Of a DNA stretch of 64,000 bases, positions 1 to 10,767 are shown piece after piece. The notes beneath the pieces were generated by a model. The model searched no databases, had not been told where the DNA came from, and saw only the letters and a list, made by a program, of their open reading frames with translations. Every line of letters begins with the position of its first letter. The stretch's first letter is position 1. Source of the DNA: Chamaelirium japonicum (lineage: Eukaryota > Streptophyta > Magnoliopsida > Liliales > Melanthiaceae); the NCBI GenBank assembly GCA_947650365.1, contig OX393557.1, positions 26,070,385 to 26,134,384 on the forward strand. The letters run 5' to 3'. The translations under genes were made by a program, and so were the position numbers.

Positions 1-1446
1 GGGTAAAATGACCAAATCAGGACCCATGAAAACAATCTTTACAAGGACTATTCTAGAAATTAAGAAAGTCAATAGACTTTCATTCAATGCAAACTGAGGC
101 CCACTATTCTTAGGTTTCCCTTCTTCTCTCATCCACCTCAGGGAGAAGAGTAAGGAAATTTGGTGAAGCCCGTTGGAGCCCCCTTTTGATTGCTTTCTCC
201 ATTTCTTTCGGTAAAACAATGAAGAAATCTAAACGAGCTCGTTGGAGGGGGAAAATTTCAGCACATTTTATGTACACTACAACCGTGGCGCCCACAGTGA
301 TTCAAGAGACATGGGATAGCAGGCCCCATCACATAGGGGTAGTTGCCCCCAACACTTAGAGTTGGCTGATAGGCTCTGGGCAACGGTTAACCTACGTAGG
401 ATGTCGAAATTTTTCCATATTGGAGATGCTCTTATTGCCTGCCCGACCCTGCCACCAGCGCAGCTCTGCCAGGTCGCTACTTGCGAGTCAAAACACACAC
501 AGAAAAAATTATCACTGATTCTCCCGTCAAAAAAAAAAAAAAACCAAACTCAACTTCCGACGGTCGGACCTCACTCATAGCCGTGAGCTCTCCTCTTCTT
601 CATGCCACGCGCGAAATTCTCCAACACCAAGAACGCCGCCCTCCTTCGCATTCATCGATCCCCGCGGCTGAACCTACCCTCCCTCTTCCCTCTGGATTCC
701 GGCCTCACCTCTTGCCTAAGGTAGAGTCCCGAGTCCCGACTCCGATAATCAATAATGAAATCAAACAACCAAATCGACTTTGTGATTTGGCATTGTGGAG
801 GTTTTGAAATTTGTAGGTTTAGATATATTTTTTTCGGTAGAAAGGCTTAGAATTTTCATTGGCAATAGAATTTTCCTTTGGCCATTTGCGATGCTTGTTT
901 CTGTCTCCCTCTCTTTCTTGTTTTTTTAATCCAGTTCACAGAATATTTTCTCCCTTAAGGGAGCTGTGATTGGATATATGTAAAACTTTCTGGTTGAATA
1001 ACATCGCTATATCGCAAAGCCCTATATTTTCTGTTTTTTATTTGAGCAATACAAAAAAGTTGGTTGTTTTGGAAAAGCATATGACAAAGGTTTAGAAATT
1101 TTAATCTCCGTTTTTTCGCCATGAGCCAGTTAATTGATGTCACAATTTGTAGGTTTAGAAGTTTTAATCTACTATATATGTTTTTTTGTCACGCTCTTTC
1201 TATTATTCATTTTCAAACGAGTTCATTGTGATTTTTTCTCCTTCCGCTCATAATGAATCCGAAAAAGGCCGGTTTCTTTCTCTCTTTTTTCACCCATGAA
1301 ATTGATGTTGGTCTTAGAATCCAATTAAAAAAGAGGCTCTGTGCTTACAAGTAACGAGCCTATCGTCCCAAACGTTGCAGCTGTGATATCGGCGCAGTGG
1401 CATAATCTATTTGCAGTATCTTTGTTTTCTTACGTTTTCTAATTCT
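1..1446. mobile_element. hAT-like element, right-hand part (copy X0, truncated)
   Basis: This stretch aligns with the interior of the element seen whole at 12561-15607. Base 1 corresponds to about 6509 in the next copy. The left end lies outside the window. The right terminus is missing: homology to flanking DNA resumes at about 1447, and roughly 370 bp present in the copy at 12561-15607, including the terminal repeat, are deleted. Compared with sister copies it has also lost about 115 bp near 550, a deletion between short TCAA repeats that removes the ATG of a candidate exon. The short frames here are not convincing genes. Confidence 0.6.
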
Positions 1447-1696
1447 TGTCAAACAGGGTGATGGACGATAACCACCGTCAGGTGACGGACAACGGGATTC
1501 TGGGATAAAGACTTCTCACCTTCGTCCCCTTTAGCTTTTAAGTGCAACTTGCATTATCGAAAAAATTTAATGATCAATGGGGGCAACGACTTCAGTCGTA
1601 GTAGGTAGAGAGAGGCGGACAGAGCTAGCCCACCTCACCTGAGACCATGGCGACGGCGATGAGGAGCAGCAGGGACAGTGCAAGTAGCTTCGCCAT
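1447..1696 (-). pseudogene. Paralogue A of the small secreted peptide gene (decayed)
   Basis: On the minus strand an ATG at 1696 opens a signal-peptide-like first exon (MAKLLALSLLLLIAVAMVS), ending near a GT donor at 1633 or a few bases earlier. It is followed by intron-like sequence and a second-exon-like stretch ending near 1447. Both exons align with the intact gene at 9046-9333: same start, Leu-rich leader, GEK/SEK and PVVR motifs. Here exon 2 is out of frame (a stop follows VALKS), so I call it a pseudogene. Upstream only about 30 bp of leader remain before CACTA sequence begins at 1727, so the promoter is gone. The function of the family is unknown. Confidence 0.55.
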
Positions 1697-2814
1697 GGCG
1701 CGATCTACGCAAGGGAGGGAGAAAATGTAGTCTAAAAACTACATTTTGCCCCTCATTCCCCCATTTAATTCAGTTTTGATAGGATAAAAATTACCAAATG
1801 AGGGAATTAAGTAGATGACAAAAGGGGTATTGTGCAAACTAGGACTGTCAATTGGGCTGGGCTAGCCCGATACCCGCCCGTCCGACCCGAAAAAATTTGG
1901 GCTGAGCCTTAAATGGGTTTGGGCTGGGCCGAGTTCGGACATAATTTTATACCCGAAAATCAATTCGGATTGAGCTCGGGCCAAGTTCAGCCCAGCTAGC
2001 CCATATTCAGCCCGAACCCGAATGCATATATATTCAATTATAAAAATCAGAAACTCTTATATATCCAGAGGGTCGTACCCTTAGCTCTTATAATTCAGGA
2101 TTCCTCCCCTCTCATTTCCATGTTGAACCGAACAACTTTAGAAAATAGAAAATAATCCCCCCTGATTTCCTGGAATTTTCTTGCACGATTCAAACGCCGG
2201 AATCTTGTTCCGATTCCCTGGAATGGAATACCATGGAATAGGAATAGGATTCCAAGGGTGTATTCCACGAACCAAATGACCCCTGAAGGTGGCCACTCTT
2301 TTGCACTGTGAATTGCATGAGCACGTGGCTGCACTGTTAAACAAAATCCTCAAAGATGGTTGCTCTATTTATTTTTTGTGTGACTCAGTGAAAAGGTCTT
2401 TTCAGAAGATGCTTTTAAGCTCCAATCCCAACAATGTTTTGGTTTGTGCTCAAATCCATCTCGAAAAGACACTTTTACATTAAACCTTGTTCATCTGCTC
2501 AACCAATATCAAATGACTAAAATGTCCCTTTCTTTACCCCTAGGTAGCAATCAAATTTATACTCTGCCAACCCGAATTGATACTCCAAAATCTGCCATAA
2601 AATTCTGGAGTATCAATTTGGACAATAGAGTATCAATTTAGCTGCTACTCCAAAATCACTGTATCTGCACTATAGCTGCTACAGTGATTTTATTGTAGTA
2701 ACATAATTGATACTCCACTGTCTTGAATTGATTTTCCATTCAAGCTGTATAGCAACCGAATTTATACTCGGCTAACCTGAATTTATATCCATATGCAATT
2801 TGGAACAAATTAAA

Positions 2815-3240
2815 CTAAGGGGGAAAGGGAGGAGAAGGAGGAGCTCACCAGACATGGTCGGCAGGCCTCGAGGAGGAGGAGGAGCACTAGCGTCGCAGTC
2901 GGTGGCACGAGAGAGAGGAGGGGTGGCCGGAGGTGCACGGGAGGGGATGGGTGGCTGGCCGGAGGGGGGGTTTAGATCGAGAGAGAGAGAGAAAGGGGAG
3001 GGGAGGAAGTAGAGAGAGAGAGAGGGAAGGGAGGCCGGGGAGGAGGGGAGGAAATAGAGAGAGAGAGGGCCGGGAGGCCGGGGAGGGGGGGAGGTCGGGA
3101 GGGGGATGGGTGGCTGGGAGGGAGATGGGTGGCCGGAGGGGATCGCCGGGCTGCCGGAACCGGACGTGGGTCAGGTCGGTGAGAGAGAGAGAGAGAGAGA
3201 GATCGAGAGAGGGCCGGAGAGAGATCGAGAGAGGTTAGGT
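2815..3240 (+). repeat. GA-rich and GGAGG-rich tract inside CACTA
   Basis: Purine-rich sequence with GGAGGA runs and (GA)n microsatellites, for example at about 3180-3203. The same block occurs at 35200-35600 and 56930-57350, each with different repeat numbers. The long Arg/Glu/Gly frames through it are composition artefacts. Confidence 0.8.
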
Positions 3241-3284
3241 CGAAACAGAAAGAGAAACGGCTCGCTGGGGAGTTTATTTACAGG

Positions 3285-3860
3285 GTTTTTATCGATGGAA
3301 CTAATTATACCGTCGGTATAAAGTTATTATACCGACGGTAAGATAATTTCCGTCGGTAAAAATCGACGACGAAACACAGGGTTCCATTTTTTTCCAGAGA
3401 GCCAGAAAAAACCCTGAGTTTCGTCGTCGATTTTTACCGACGGACATTATCTTACCGTCGGTATAAAGTTATTATACCGACGGTAAACTAATGTCCGTCG
3501 GTAAAAATCAATGACGAAACACAGGGTTCCATTTTTTCCAGAGAGCCGGAAAAAACCCTGAGTTTCGTCGTTAATGTTTACCGACGAAAATTATGTGACA
3601 GTCGGTATAAAGTCCTTATACTGACGGAATTATATTTTCGTCGGTATAAAGTCATTATACCGACGGAATAATAATGTTCCGTCGGTAAAGACTACTTTAC
3701 CGACAGATAGTATATCACTGTCGGTAATAAAATATTCAAAAAAATTAAAAAATATCTTAGTTATAATACCGACGGAAAATACGGTTCCCGTCGGTAAAAT
3801 GTATATTATTACCGACGGAAATAGAAATTTTCGTCGGTAAATAACCTATTTCTTGTAGTG
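3285..3860. repeat. CACTA subterminal repeats, right end of C0
   Basis: Many copies of ACCGACGG and its complement CCGTCGGT in alternating orientation, spaced about 20-50 bp apart, run up to the terminal CACTA motif. Subterminal repeats of this type are the known binding sites of TNPA-like proteins in En/Spm elements. Pairs of opposite orientation could form hairpins. Confidence 0.8.
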
Positions 3861-4808
3861 GGAAGGACAAGCGAGATAAGATGGAATCAAAGACTAAGGT
3901 ATATCTGTTCGTTGGGTATCCAAAAGGGACAAAGGGTGGTTTATTTTATGATCCTGAGGATAGAAAGGTTATCGTCTCGACGAACACCGTATTCCTGGAG
4001 TAGGATTATTTAATAGACCATAAGCCCACCAGTAAAGTAATTCTTGAAGAATTGCTTGGTACTGATGGGAGTATGCAGACAGAAAATGTAGTGGGAGCTG
4101 ATACCACTAAGATAAACGATACTGTAGAATCGACTCCTATGGAACCACCGCAGGCTCGTTGCAGTGGGAGGACCACAAGTGCTCCTGATAGATACATTGG
4201 AGAAGCCTTCATGGTAGATCCAGAGTTTCAAGAGGATGATCCTCTGAACTATGACGAAGCGATGGTATCCTCTGACCATACAGCATGGCAGAAAGCCATG
4301 GAGGCAGAACTGACATCGATGTCCCAAAACTCGATCTGGACACTTGTAACACCACCTCACAACATTAAACCTGTTGGGTATAAGCGGGTGTACAAAAGAA
4401 AAAGAGGTCCGGATGGTACTATTGAGACTTACAAAGCTAGACTAGTCGCTAAGAGTTATACCCAGCGAGAAGTGATCGACTATGACGAAACCTTTTCGCC
4501 AGTGGCTATGCTTAAGTCTATCTGAATCCTCTTGTCTATTGCAGCCCATTATAATTGGGAGATCTGACAAATGGACGTCAAGACCGCATTCCTCAACGGG
4601 GATTTGTAAGAAGACATCTACATGTCTCAGCCTCCAGGCTTTGTCGCAAAAGGTCAGGAAAGTCTGGAGTGCAAGTTGCACAGATCCATTTATGGACTGA
4701 ATCAAGCATCCAGAAGTTGGAACATGTGTTCTTATCAGGCTATCCAGTCTTATGGATTTGAACAGAACGTGGATGAACCATGTGTTTATAAAAGGAGCGA
4801 TAAGACTA
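3861..4808 (+). pseudogene. Copia E2 pol fragment (integrase C-end to RT), degraded
   Basis: This resumes the E2 reading frame just after the CACTA target duplication GGA. It encodes the end of integrase (the YPKGTK region), a linker and the N-terminal half of Ty1/copia reverse transcriptase ([21 protein letters not shown], then [17 protein letters not shown] sequence). It stops before the catalytic YVDD box. Compared with the open copy at 57965-58919 it has stops at 4001 (TAG), 4523 (TGA), 4565 (TGA) and 4607 (TAA). The first three are C-to-T or G-to-A changes. It is not functional. Confidence 0.85.
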
Positions 4809-5506
4809 CGCTAGTTTAAGCTAATAGAATTTACTATTTCTACTAGATGATTCGACCTATCATAGCTAAAATCCTTGATGGAGTTTGAAGAAGGATCCTA
4901 CAACTATCAATGGCATGAATCATGTATCTTCAATTAGTACGATATGTCTCCAATTGAGCACGGATCGTCTTCCCTAAGAATGCATTATTCATCTTATCAA
5001 AAGATTATAGGTAAGATTATATTCAAATAAAATACCCTACCATTGTGAACATGGTATGTATTATCTGTGGTGGGCACGATCCGTCCCTTTTAGGACATGG
5101 ATCGTCTTCCCTAGGTATGACACATCATTTGCCCGATTGTGGGTACAATGAAATTATATTCATAACAATTATAAACAATGAGTTTTACTCCCACACCACA
5201 TATCTCATTTCCTAAATATGAAATACGAGAGCAAACAATATTTGATTTTATCAATACTCTTCTAGTGAGATGAAGTAAACTAGCTAGGATGAAATTCCGT
5301 CTACTTATTTCTATAGTTTACTGATAGTACTCATTAGAAAACTATCAGAACGATAGCGTAGAGGTGAGCAAAGCAAAGCACACAGTGAACCCCCGAAATT
5401 ATTTGTGTAGCTTCCCGTGCCACCCTATAGCCATCAAAAGTATACAACATAAATGGTAGAACACAATAGAACATGCTAATCCCTAGTGTAAAACTGTGCA
5501 TGCAAG
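4809..5506. other. Non-coding: downstream region of peptide paralogue A
   Basis: No gene is visible. On the minus strand the last ~200 bp align with the 3' flank of the intact peptide gene (8700-9045), including the TTTTACACTAGG, GGCTATAGGGTGG and TTCGGGGGTTC blocks. It is therefore read as the 3' region of paralogue A, cut off from its exons by the hAT-like insertion at 5507. Near-identical copies lie at 11868-12560 and 58920-59610. Confidence 0.5.
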
Positions 5507-6084
5507 CATGGGCGGATCCATTGGTTGGCTCGGCCGGGCTGTAGCTCAACCGAGATTAAAAAAAAGGGGGACTTTGTGATAGCTCACTGACAAAAGTATC
5601 AACTTGTAATAAGCCCTCCTACAAGTCCAGCATTGGAATAGCTTCCTTTCGAAATCCCACCAAACCAAATAGAAAAATAGGACAATAACGCCCAGGCAAA
5701 GTTCATTAAATTTATATTTCCTATCATCAACTTAACATGAATAATTTTTTGCATGAGAATCAATTAAAATCACTCCAGATGTCGATTTAAAACCACAAAA
5801 CAATTTAATTTTTTATTTTGTATATTTTCATTAAAAAAAAATTATTCTGTCAACCGACCTAATAGTTACTCTTTTTTACCAATTTATTATTCTTTATGTG
5901 TTAGATAGAATCAACTTGGTTTCGCATAGTTAAATCATTTTTGATAAAAAAAAAACAGATTGTGACCAAATGAGCCGAAATATTGTTACAATCAATCGTC
6001 AATTAAGATATTTTATCATATCAAATTGTTACTCTTTGCTAACGGATTGTTACCCTTTACTAATTATTACTTTTTTACTATGAT

Positions 6085-6345
6085 TGTTACACTTTATATG
6101 TAGGGTTAAAATTATCATCTAAAAAATTTCCTTATTACATGTGTTTGATAGAAGGAGCCCGCGTTAGCCAGAACTAACGGATTTTCTCTTTTACCAATTT
6201 TTACTCTATTGCTATAATTTTTACACTTTATTTATAAGGGTAAAATTATCAATTAAATTTTTTTGTTATTATATGTGCATGGGAGAAGGAGCTCGCGTTA
6301 GACAAAGTCCAACAACAAGGGCTTAACGTTAAGTTCAAAGTTTAC
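6085..6345. repeat. Diverged ~133 bp tandem repeat
   Basis: Two successive blocks share TTACACTTTAT, GGTAAAATTATCA, and GAAGGAGC(C/T)CGCGTTAG(C/A)CA. The first starts near 6089 and the second near 6221. The same pair is present in the copies near 13137 and 60190, so the duplication predates copying of the unit. Confidence 0.6.
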
Positions 6346-7102
6346 ATATCCTTAACGTTAAACAAAAACCTTTTTAAGGAGCTAACATTAATATCCCTTA
6401 AAAAAAGCTCAATAATGCCATGCACATTTCAATAATGCCTGGCACATTAACTACCACGTAGGCTGGGAATTGGAGAGCACTCCAATGGACTCATCAACCC
6501 TATTTTTGGGTAAAATGACCAAATAAGGACCCATGAAAACAATCTTTACAAGGACTATTCTGAAAATTAAGAAAGTCAATAGACTTTCATTCAATGCAAA
6601 CTGAGGCCCTCTATTCTTAGGTTTCCCTGCTTCTCTCATCCACCTCAGGGAGAAGAGTAAGGAAATTTGGTGAAGCCTGTTGGAGCCCCCTTTTGATTGC
6701 TTTCTCCATTTCTTTTGGTAAAACAAGGAAGAAATCTAAACGAGCTCGTTGGAGGGGAAAAATTTCAGCACATTCTATATAAACTACAACCGTGGGGCCA
6801 ACAATGATTCAAGAGACATGGGATAGCAGGCCCCATCACATGGGGGTAGTTGCCCCCAGCACTTAAAGCTGGCTGGTAGGCTCTGGGCAACGGTTAGCAT
6901 ACGTAGGATGTCAAAATTTTCCCACATTGGAGATGCTCTTATTGCTTGCCCGACCCTGCCACCAGCGCAGCTCTGCCAGGTCGCTACTTGCAAGTCAAAA
7001 CACACAGAAAAAAAATTATCACTGATTCTCCTGTCAAAAAAAAAAAAACCAAACTCAATCCGTTGGTCGCTCCTCTTCGTCACGACTCCCTCGCTAGCCG
7101 CC

Positions 7103-7150
7103 ATGGTCTCCAAGAAGGCAGGAACACCGCCCGGTCCGCCCTCCCAGTAG
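7103..7150 (+). other. Possible captured first exon (MVSKKAG...)
   Basis: Within the hAT-like element a GC-rich stretch with CCGCC before an ATG opens MVSKKAGTPPGPPSQ and then hits a stop. The copy at 14805 stays open much longer. A donor-like CCTAAG|GTAGAG lies at about 7328. The composition (GC-rich, Pro/Ser/Arg codons) contrasts with the AT-rich surroundings and resembles the 5' end of a plant gene caught by a transposon. No family is recognised and there is no evidence that it is expressed. Confidence 0.25.
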
Positions 7151-7755
7151 GCCTTTATCAACTTCCGACGGTCGGACCTCACTCATCGCCGTGAGTTCTC
7201 CTCTTCTTCATGCCGCGTGCGAAATTCTCCAACACCAAGAACGCCGCCCTCCTTCGCATTCATCGATCCCCGCGGCTGCACCTACCCTCCCTCTTCCCTC
7301 TGGATTCCGGCCTCACCTCTTGCCTAAGGTAGAGTCCCGAGTCCCGACTCCGAGAATCAATAATGAAATCAAACAACCAAATCGACTTTGTGATTTCGCA
7401 TTGTGGAGGTTTTGAAATTTGTAGGTTTAGATATATTTTTTTCGGTAGAAAGGGTTAGAATTTCCATTGGCAATAGAATTTTCCTTTGGCCATTTGCGAT
7501 GCTTGTTTCTGTCTCCCTCTCTTTCTTGTTTTTTTAATCCAGTTCACAGAATATTTCTCCCTAAAGGGAGCTGTGATTGGATGTACGTAAAACATTCATG
7601 TTGAATAGCATCGCTCTATCACAAAGCCCTATATTTTCTTGCCGTGAGCCAGTTAATTGATGTCACAATTTGTAGGGTTAGAAATTTTAATCCACTATGT
7701 TTTATTTGTCACACACTTTCTATTATTCATTTTCAAACAAGTTCATTGTGATTTT

Positions 7756-8700
7756 GTGCAAGAACAAACGAAGTCTCTATGCCATGATTGAGGATATGAA
7801 TTTATATATTTGGTTGCACAAACATATCGACATGTACTCCGCTGCCCTCGACAGGGACTCCTTCTTGGGGATAAGCACAACCAATGTATCATTCCATCCA
7901 GGCTCCAGCTCTCCCATGAGGAAGAAATGTTATATATCCCTAACGAGATCGTCACCAATTACATCCCAAAGAAACCTATAGAACTCTTTGTTAAATCCAT
8001 CAGGTCCCGGTGCCTTGTTTGTCGCACAGGCATACACTAGCTACACGCTGGATCTTTCCCGGATCTGGGATGCGAATGAGGAACTCATTCATGTTCGGGG
8101 AGATGCATCGCGCGAAGTCCTCCAAGTCCTGGAGAATAAGCTCCCTTGCACTTGTCCACTGTTGCTTAAAGAAGTGGACTAAATTTTCTTGCACAGCTCC
8201 CGGTTACTTTATCACCATGTTTCCATTACGTAGCCCACAAATACTGTTATGAGACCGATGTGCTTTAGTACAAGCTTGAAAGAATTTTGTATTCCGATCT
8301 TGTAGCCACTTGACCCTAGACTTCTGTGCCTATAGTCTCTCCTCCTGAGTCAAAGCCCACTCTAGTTGAGCCTGCACCTGCTCTATCTCAGCATTAGGCT
8401 CCCCCTGGTTAGCGATCCGATTTCCCTTCCTCTCAAGGTCCTGCCATAACGACTTCTCCACGTCATGGATATTACCTATTGTATTCTTGTTCCAATACGC
8501 TAAAGCAAATCGAGTAATAGGCAAAAGTTATTGAGCCCCCCCCTGTATGTTATTACACCAAGTAAAATGTTCGCCTCGGAAACAATCATCCCATAGCCCA
8601 CTCCGCTGCAGCATCTGTAGAAAGGCTAAGGAACTACTCGTCCATCTAACGTACCAAGAAACTACACGGTAGGTATCATGATCTGGACAAGTATCCAAAA
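7756..8700 (-). pseudogene. L1-type LINE fragment (endonuclease end to RT start)
   Basis: Read on the minus strand, it gives the end of an endonuclease-like domain (GEHFTWCNN), a linker with YWNKN, DRNTKFFQ and NSICGL motifs, and the start of a non-LTR reverse transcriptase (IPDPGKIQ, then KK..LSRAA...CNQIYKFIS near the low-coordinate end). These are typical of plant L1 ORF2. Several frameshifts and stops break it, and both ends are truncated with no poly-A tail. It lies downstream of the peptide gene at 9046-9333. Sister fragments are at 15743-16580 and 36153-37090. Confidence 0.8.
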
Positions 8701-9045
8701 TATAACTAAAGCTTATGTATCACAATACAGAGCAATTCAATGGAGATTACCCTTTTAAACTATGTAAAACATGGTAAAAAACCATGTATCTTATTATATA
8801 TAAGCATTACGGATCGATACGATACTCTCGTATTGAGAAGAAGCTAGTGAACAAGGAGAGGATTTCATCCACTTATTTCTATAGTTTTCAGATGGGAACC
8901 ATTAGAAACCTATCACAACGATAGTGTAGGAGATGAGCAAAGCGAAGCGAAGCGAAGCGAAGCGAACCCCCGAAGTTATTATCCACATAGATCCCTGTAC
9001 CACCCTATAGCCATCGAAAACATACAACGAAAATGATAGAACATG
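8701..9045 (-). other. 3' flank of the peptide gene B1
   Basis: No coding sequence is seen. This is the downstream region of the minus-strand peptide gene and is shared with paralogue A (4809-5506). It contains a short AGCGA microsatellite at about 8940-8966. No clear AATAAA signal was identified. Confidence 0.4.
8938..8967. repeat. (AGCGA)n microsatellite
   Basis: About five tandem AGCGA units stand just before ACCCCCGAAG. The sister copies near 16823 and 37333 have about three, and paralogue A has none, so the tract has expanded here. Confidence 0.8.
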
Positions 9046-9333
9046 TTAATTCCTAGTGTAAAAATGGTCGTTTAATTTCATCTGACGGGGTGATTTGATA
9101 ATACCCACATTACTTGGACGACGAACAACGGGAGCATTAGGATCAACATATTTCTCGCTAGCTTCCCCCTCGGATGCAAGCGCAACCTATGTAATCCGAA
9201 AAAATAATGATCAATGGAGACAACTTCAGTCCTCATATAAAGGTAAAGAGAGGCCGGGGGAGCCCACCTCGCAGGAGACCATGACGATGGTCGTGATGAG
9301 GAGCAGCAGGGACCTTGCAAGCAGCTTCGCCAT
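9046..9333 (-). CDS. Small secreted peptide B1 (two exons)
   Basis: Exon 1 is 9333-9268 and exon 2 is 9186-9046. An 81 bp intron starts GTGGGC and ends TTACATAG, with a T-rich stretch before the acceptor. The product is 68 residues. Residues 1-21 form a basic start plus a Leu/Ile/Val core typical of a signal peptide, with a plausible cleavage after VALA (residue 26). The mature part is about 42 residues, has no cysteine, contains KYVDPNAPVVRRPS and IIKSPRQ, and ends HFYTRN. A TATA-like box lies 93 bp upstream. Without splicing the frame stops after 35 residues. Residue 7 is Arg here, inside the hydrophobic core, and may weaken it. I do not recognise the family; Y-x-D-P-x-A faintly recalls tyrosine-sulfated PSY peptides, but this is speculative. 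Confidence 0.5.
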
Positions 9334-9425
9334 GGCTACGCGTGGAGGAGCTAGGGCTTAGAACTTTCACAAACTCTCTTGAGCTAGTGGAGGAGCCGGG
9401 TGGGAAACAACCATTTTGAAGGAGT

Positions 9426-9432
9426 CTTATAG
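9426..9432 (-). promoter_or_regulatory. TATA-like box of peptide gene B1
   Basis: CTATAAG on the minus strand, about 93 bp upstream of the ATG. It leaves room for a 60-70 nt leader and is conserved in position in the other two copies. It is assigned by pattern only. Confidence 0.35.
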
Positions 9433-9433
9433 T

Positions 9434-10134
9434 TCGATCCGGACAACAAGAAAGATCCAACTGTGAAGTGGGTTCACGCGTGGTGGTTGTCTTACCCTCT
9501 TTTGGATATCAAAACCTTCGATCCATAAGAAGAGGTACTGGTTAAGGGGTTATTGGCACAAGGGAAAATTACACTAACACCAGTTGAGTTATATGACAAC
9601 TAGTTATATGTCCGCACTGCAACGGGCCGTCTTCGGGAGCAACATACCCATCGAGCATCTTCATCTTCATCCTTACCGTATTCATTTGGCGGCTGAGGGT
9701 CGCTGGTTTAATCATAGTTTTGACCGATTCCTTTTGGTCTTTATTCATTTTTGTGGTAAAAATATAATTAACGTAAACTTCCTATTTGTGGTAAATTAAC
9801 GTAAACTGTAACAATGATAACACCTCTTGTTTCTTAAATTACACCGAAACCACTTATAGTTTAATTATCTTTATCATATAGCGCCATCCATTTGTCAACA
9901 GTTAGAGAAATTAATGAAAATTATTGACATATGCTGATATCAGCATATTTTAAATGGAGACTGTTTAGTTTACCCGCACATCTTTAAACAAGCAAGATCT
10001 GATTTTATCACTTGAGAGAAAAAAAAAATATGGCAGGGGAGAGAAAGAGGGTACTACTGCATGCATTTTCGCCCAACTCCGCCGCCCGGCTTCACCTCCA
10101 ACCCATACCACCTCATACATAACCCACCTCCACC
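9434..10134. other. Non-coding: upstream region of peptide gene B1
   Basis: No convincing gene. The stretch is conserved with 17315-18072 and 37816-38450 and is probably the promoter-distal flank of the peptide gene. The short frame near 9584-9799 is present in all copies but resembles nothing and is probably chance. Confidence 0.4.
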
Positions 10135-10767
10135 TAGGGCTGTAGCTTAGGCGGGTTGGACTCGACCCAACCCTAATTTTGGTTGGGTTTGGGTTGATGT
10201 ACTTGAAGATTGGGTTGGGTTAGGATTGAAAAAATACAACCCGAGTTGAATTTGGGTCGGGCTCGGGTTGAGGGGTCGGGCAACCTGATCCAACCCAAAC
10301 CCGAGTACTTATGTCTATCTATGAATTTCTTATATATAGGTAATAATCACAACCATCCTGAGTACTTATATGTTGAGGGGTCACAGTCACAGTTATCCGT
10401 TTTACCTAGTCCCATATTATTTATTTACTTTTTGCGTATCAAATAAAGATATTATCTAATGATCTAGTAAGCTGTATAGATAGGAATGCAAAAAAAGTTG
10501 TATGGTAATGTTAGCAAGTATAAGTTTTTTTAAAAAAATTTTGATCTTCAAAGGGTAAAATTTTAAACAATAATTATACCCGAACTTGCACAATCCGACC
10601 CGTCCTACCAACTTGGGCTAACCCGAGCCCAAGTTGAGCATAGAAATTTTTTCTTGGGTTGGGCTTGGGCTGGGCATCTCGGGTTGGAGGTTGGGTTGGG
10701 GATTTTAGTACTTGGGTTTGGCTTGGGTTGACCCCAACCCGACCCAACCCGCTCGAGTTGCAGCCCA
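10135..10767. mobile_element. Non-autonomous hAT-like MITE
   Basis: The ends form an imperfect inverted repeat of about 25 bp: TAGGGCTGTAGCTTAGGCGG on the left, and on the right the complement of TGGGCTGCAACTCGAGCGG. The subterminal parts are rich in GGGTTGG and its complement. It has no coding capacity. I could not find a clear 8 bp target duplication, so the superfamily is an inference. Sister copies are at 18073-18683 and, lacking the left end, 38451-39065. Confidence 0.55.

Larger units (their letters stand above)
1727..3860 (-). mobile_element. CACTA element, right-hand remnant (C0)
   Basis: This is the region upstream of the transposase plus the right terminus of a CACTA (En/Spm) transposon. 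It aligns with 34078-36057 and 55802-57964. It ends in the inverted terminus CCTATTTCTTGTAGTG (the complement of CACTACAAGAAATAGG) at 3845-3860, followed by GGA, the target duplication seen intact around the copy at 46798-57964. The left break at 1727 joins it directly to the peptide pseudogene, so both transposase genes are lost. The interior holds GC-rich inverted motifs (about 1855-2030), non-coding DNA (2050-2810), a GA-rich block and subterminal CCGACGG repeats. Confidence 0.85.
5507..7755. mobile_element. hAT-like element, copy X1 (right end truncated)
   Basis: It starts CATGGGCGGATCCA directly after ATGCAAG, the 7 bp direct repeat that flanks the whole copy at 12561-15607. The right end is cut at 7755, where L1 sequence begins. 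The interior contains an AT-rich part with a diverged ~133 bp tandem repeat (about 6089-6340), a GC-rich gene-like segment with an ATG at 7103, and no transposase, so it would be non-autonomous. The unoccupied Cassandra target CTCTT is at 7073-7077. Confidence 0.6.

Noticed and set aside
110..295. 61-codon minus-strand frame repeated at 6595-6780, 13652-13837 and 60722-60907
   Set aside because: It is part of the hAT-like element, shows no domain, and changes are spread over all codon positions.
2800..3321. Arg/Glu/Gly-rich frames in the GA tract (also at 35187-35701 and 56913-57446)
   Set aside because: Low-complexity purine repeat; frames and lengths change between copies with the repeat number.
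5334..5549. 71-codon minus-strand frame (also 59438-59653) with hydrophobic stretches
   Set aside because: It corresponds to the 3' flank of the peptide gene and overlaps the hAT-like insertion boundary, so it is chimeric.
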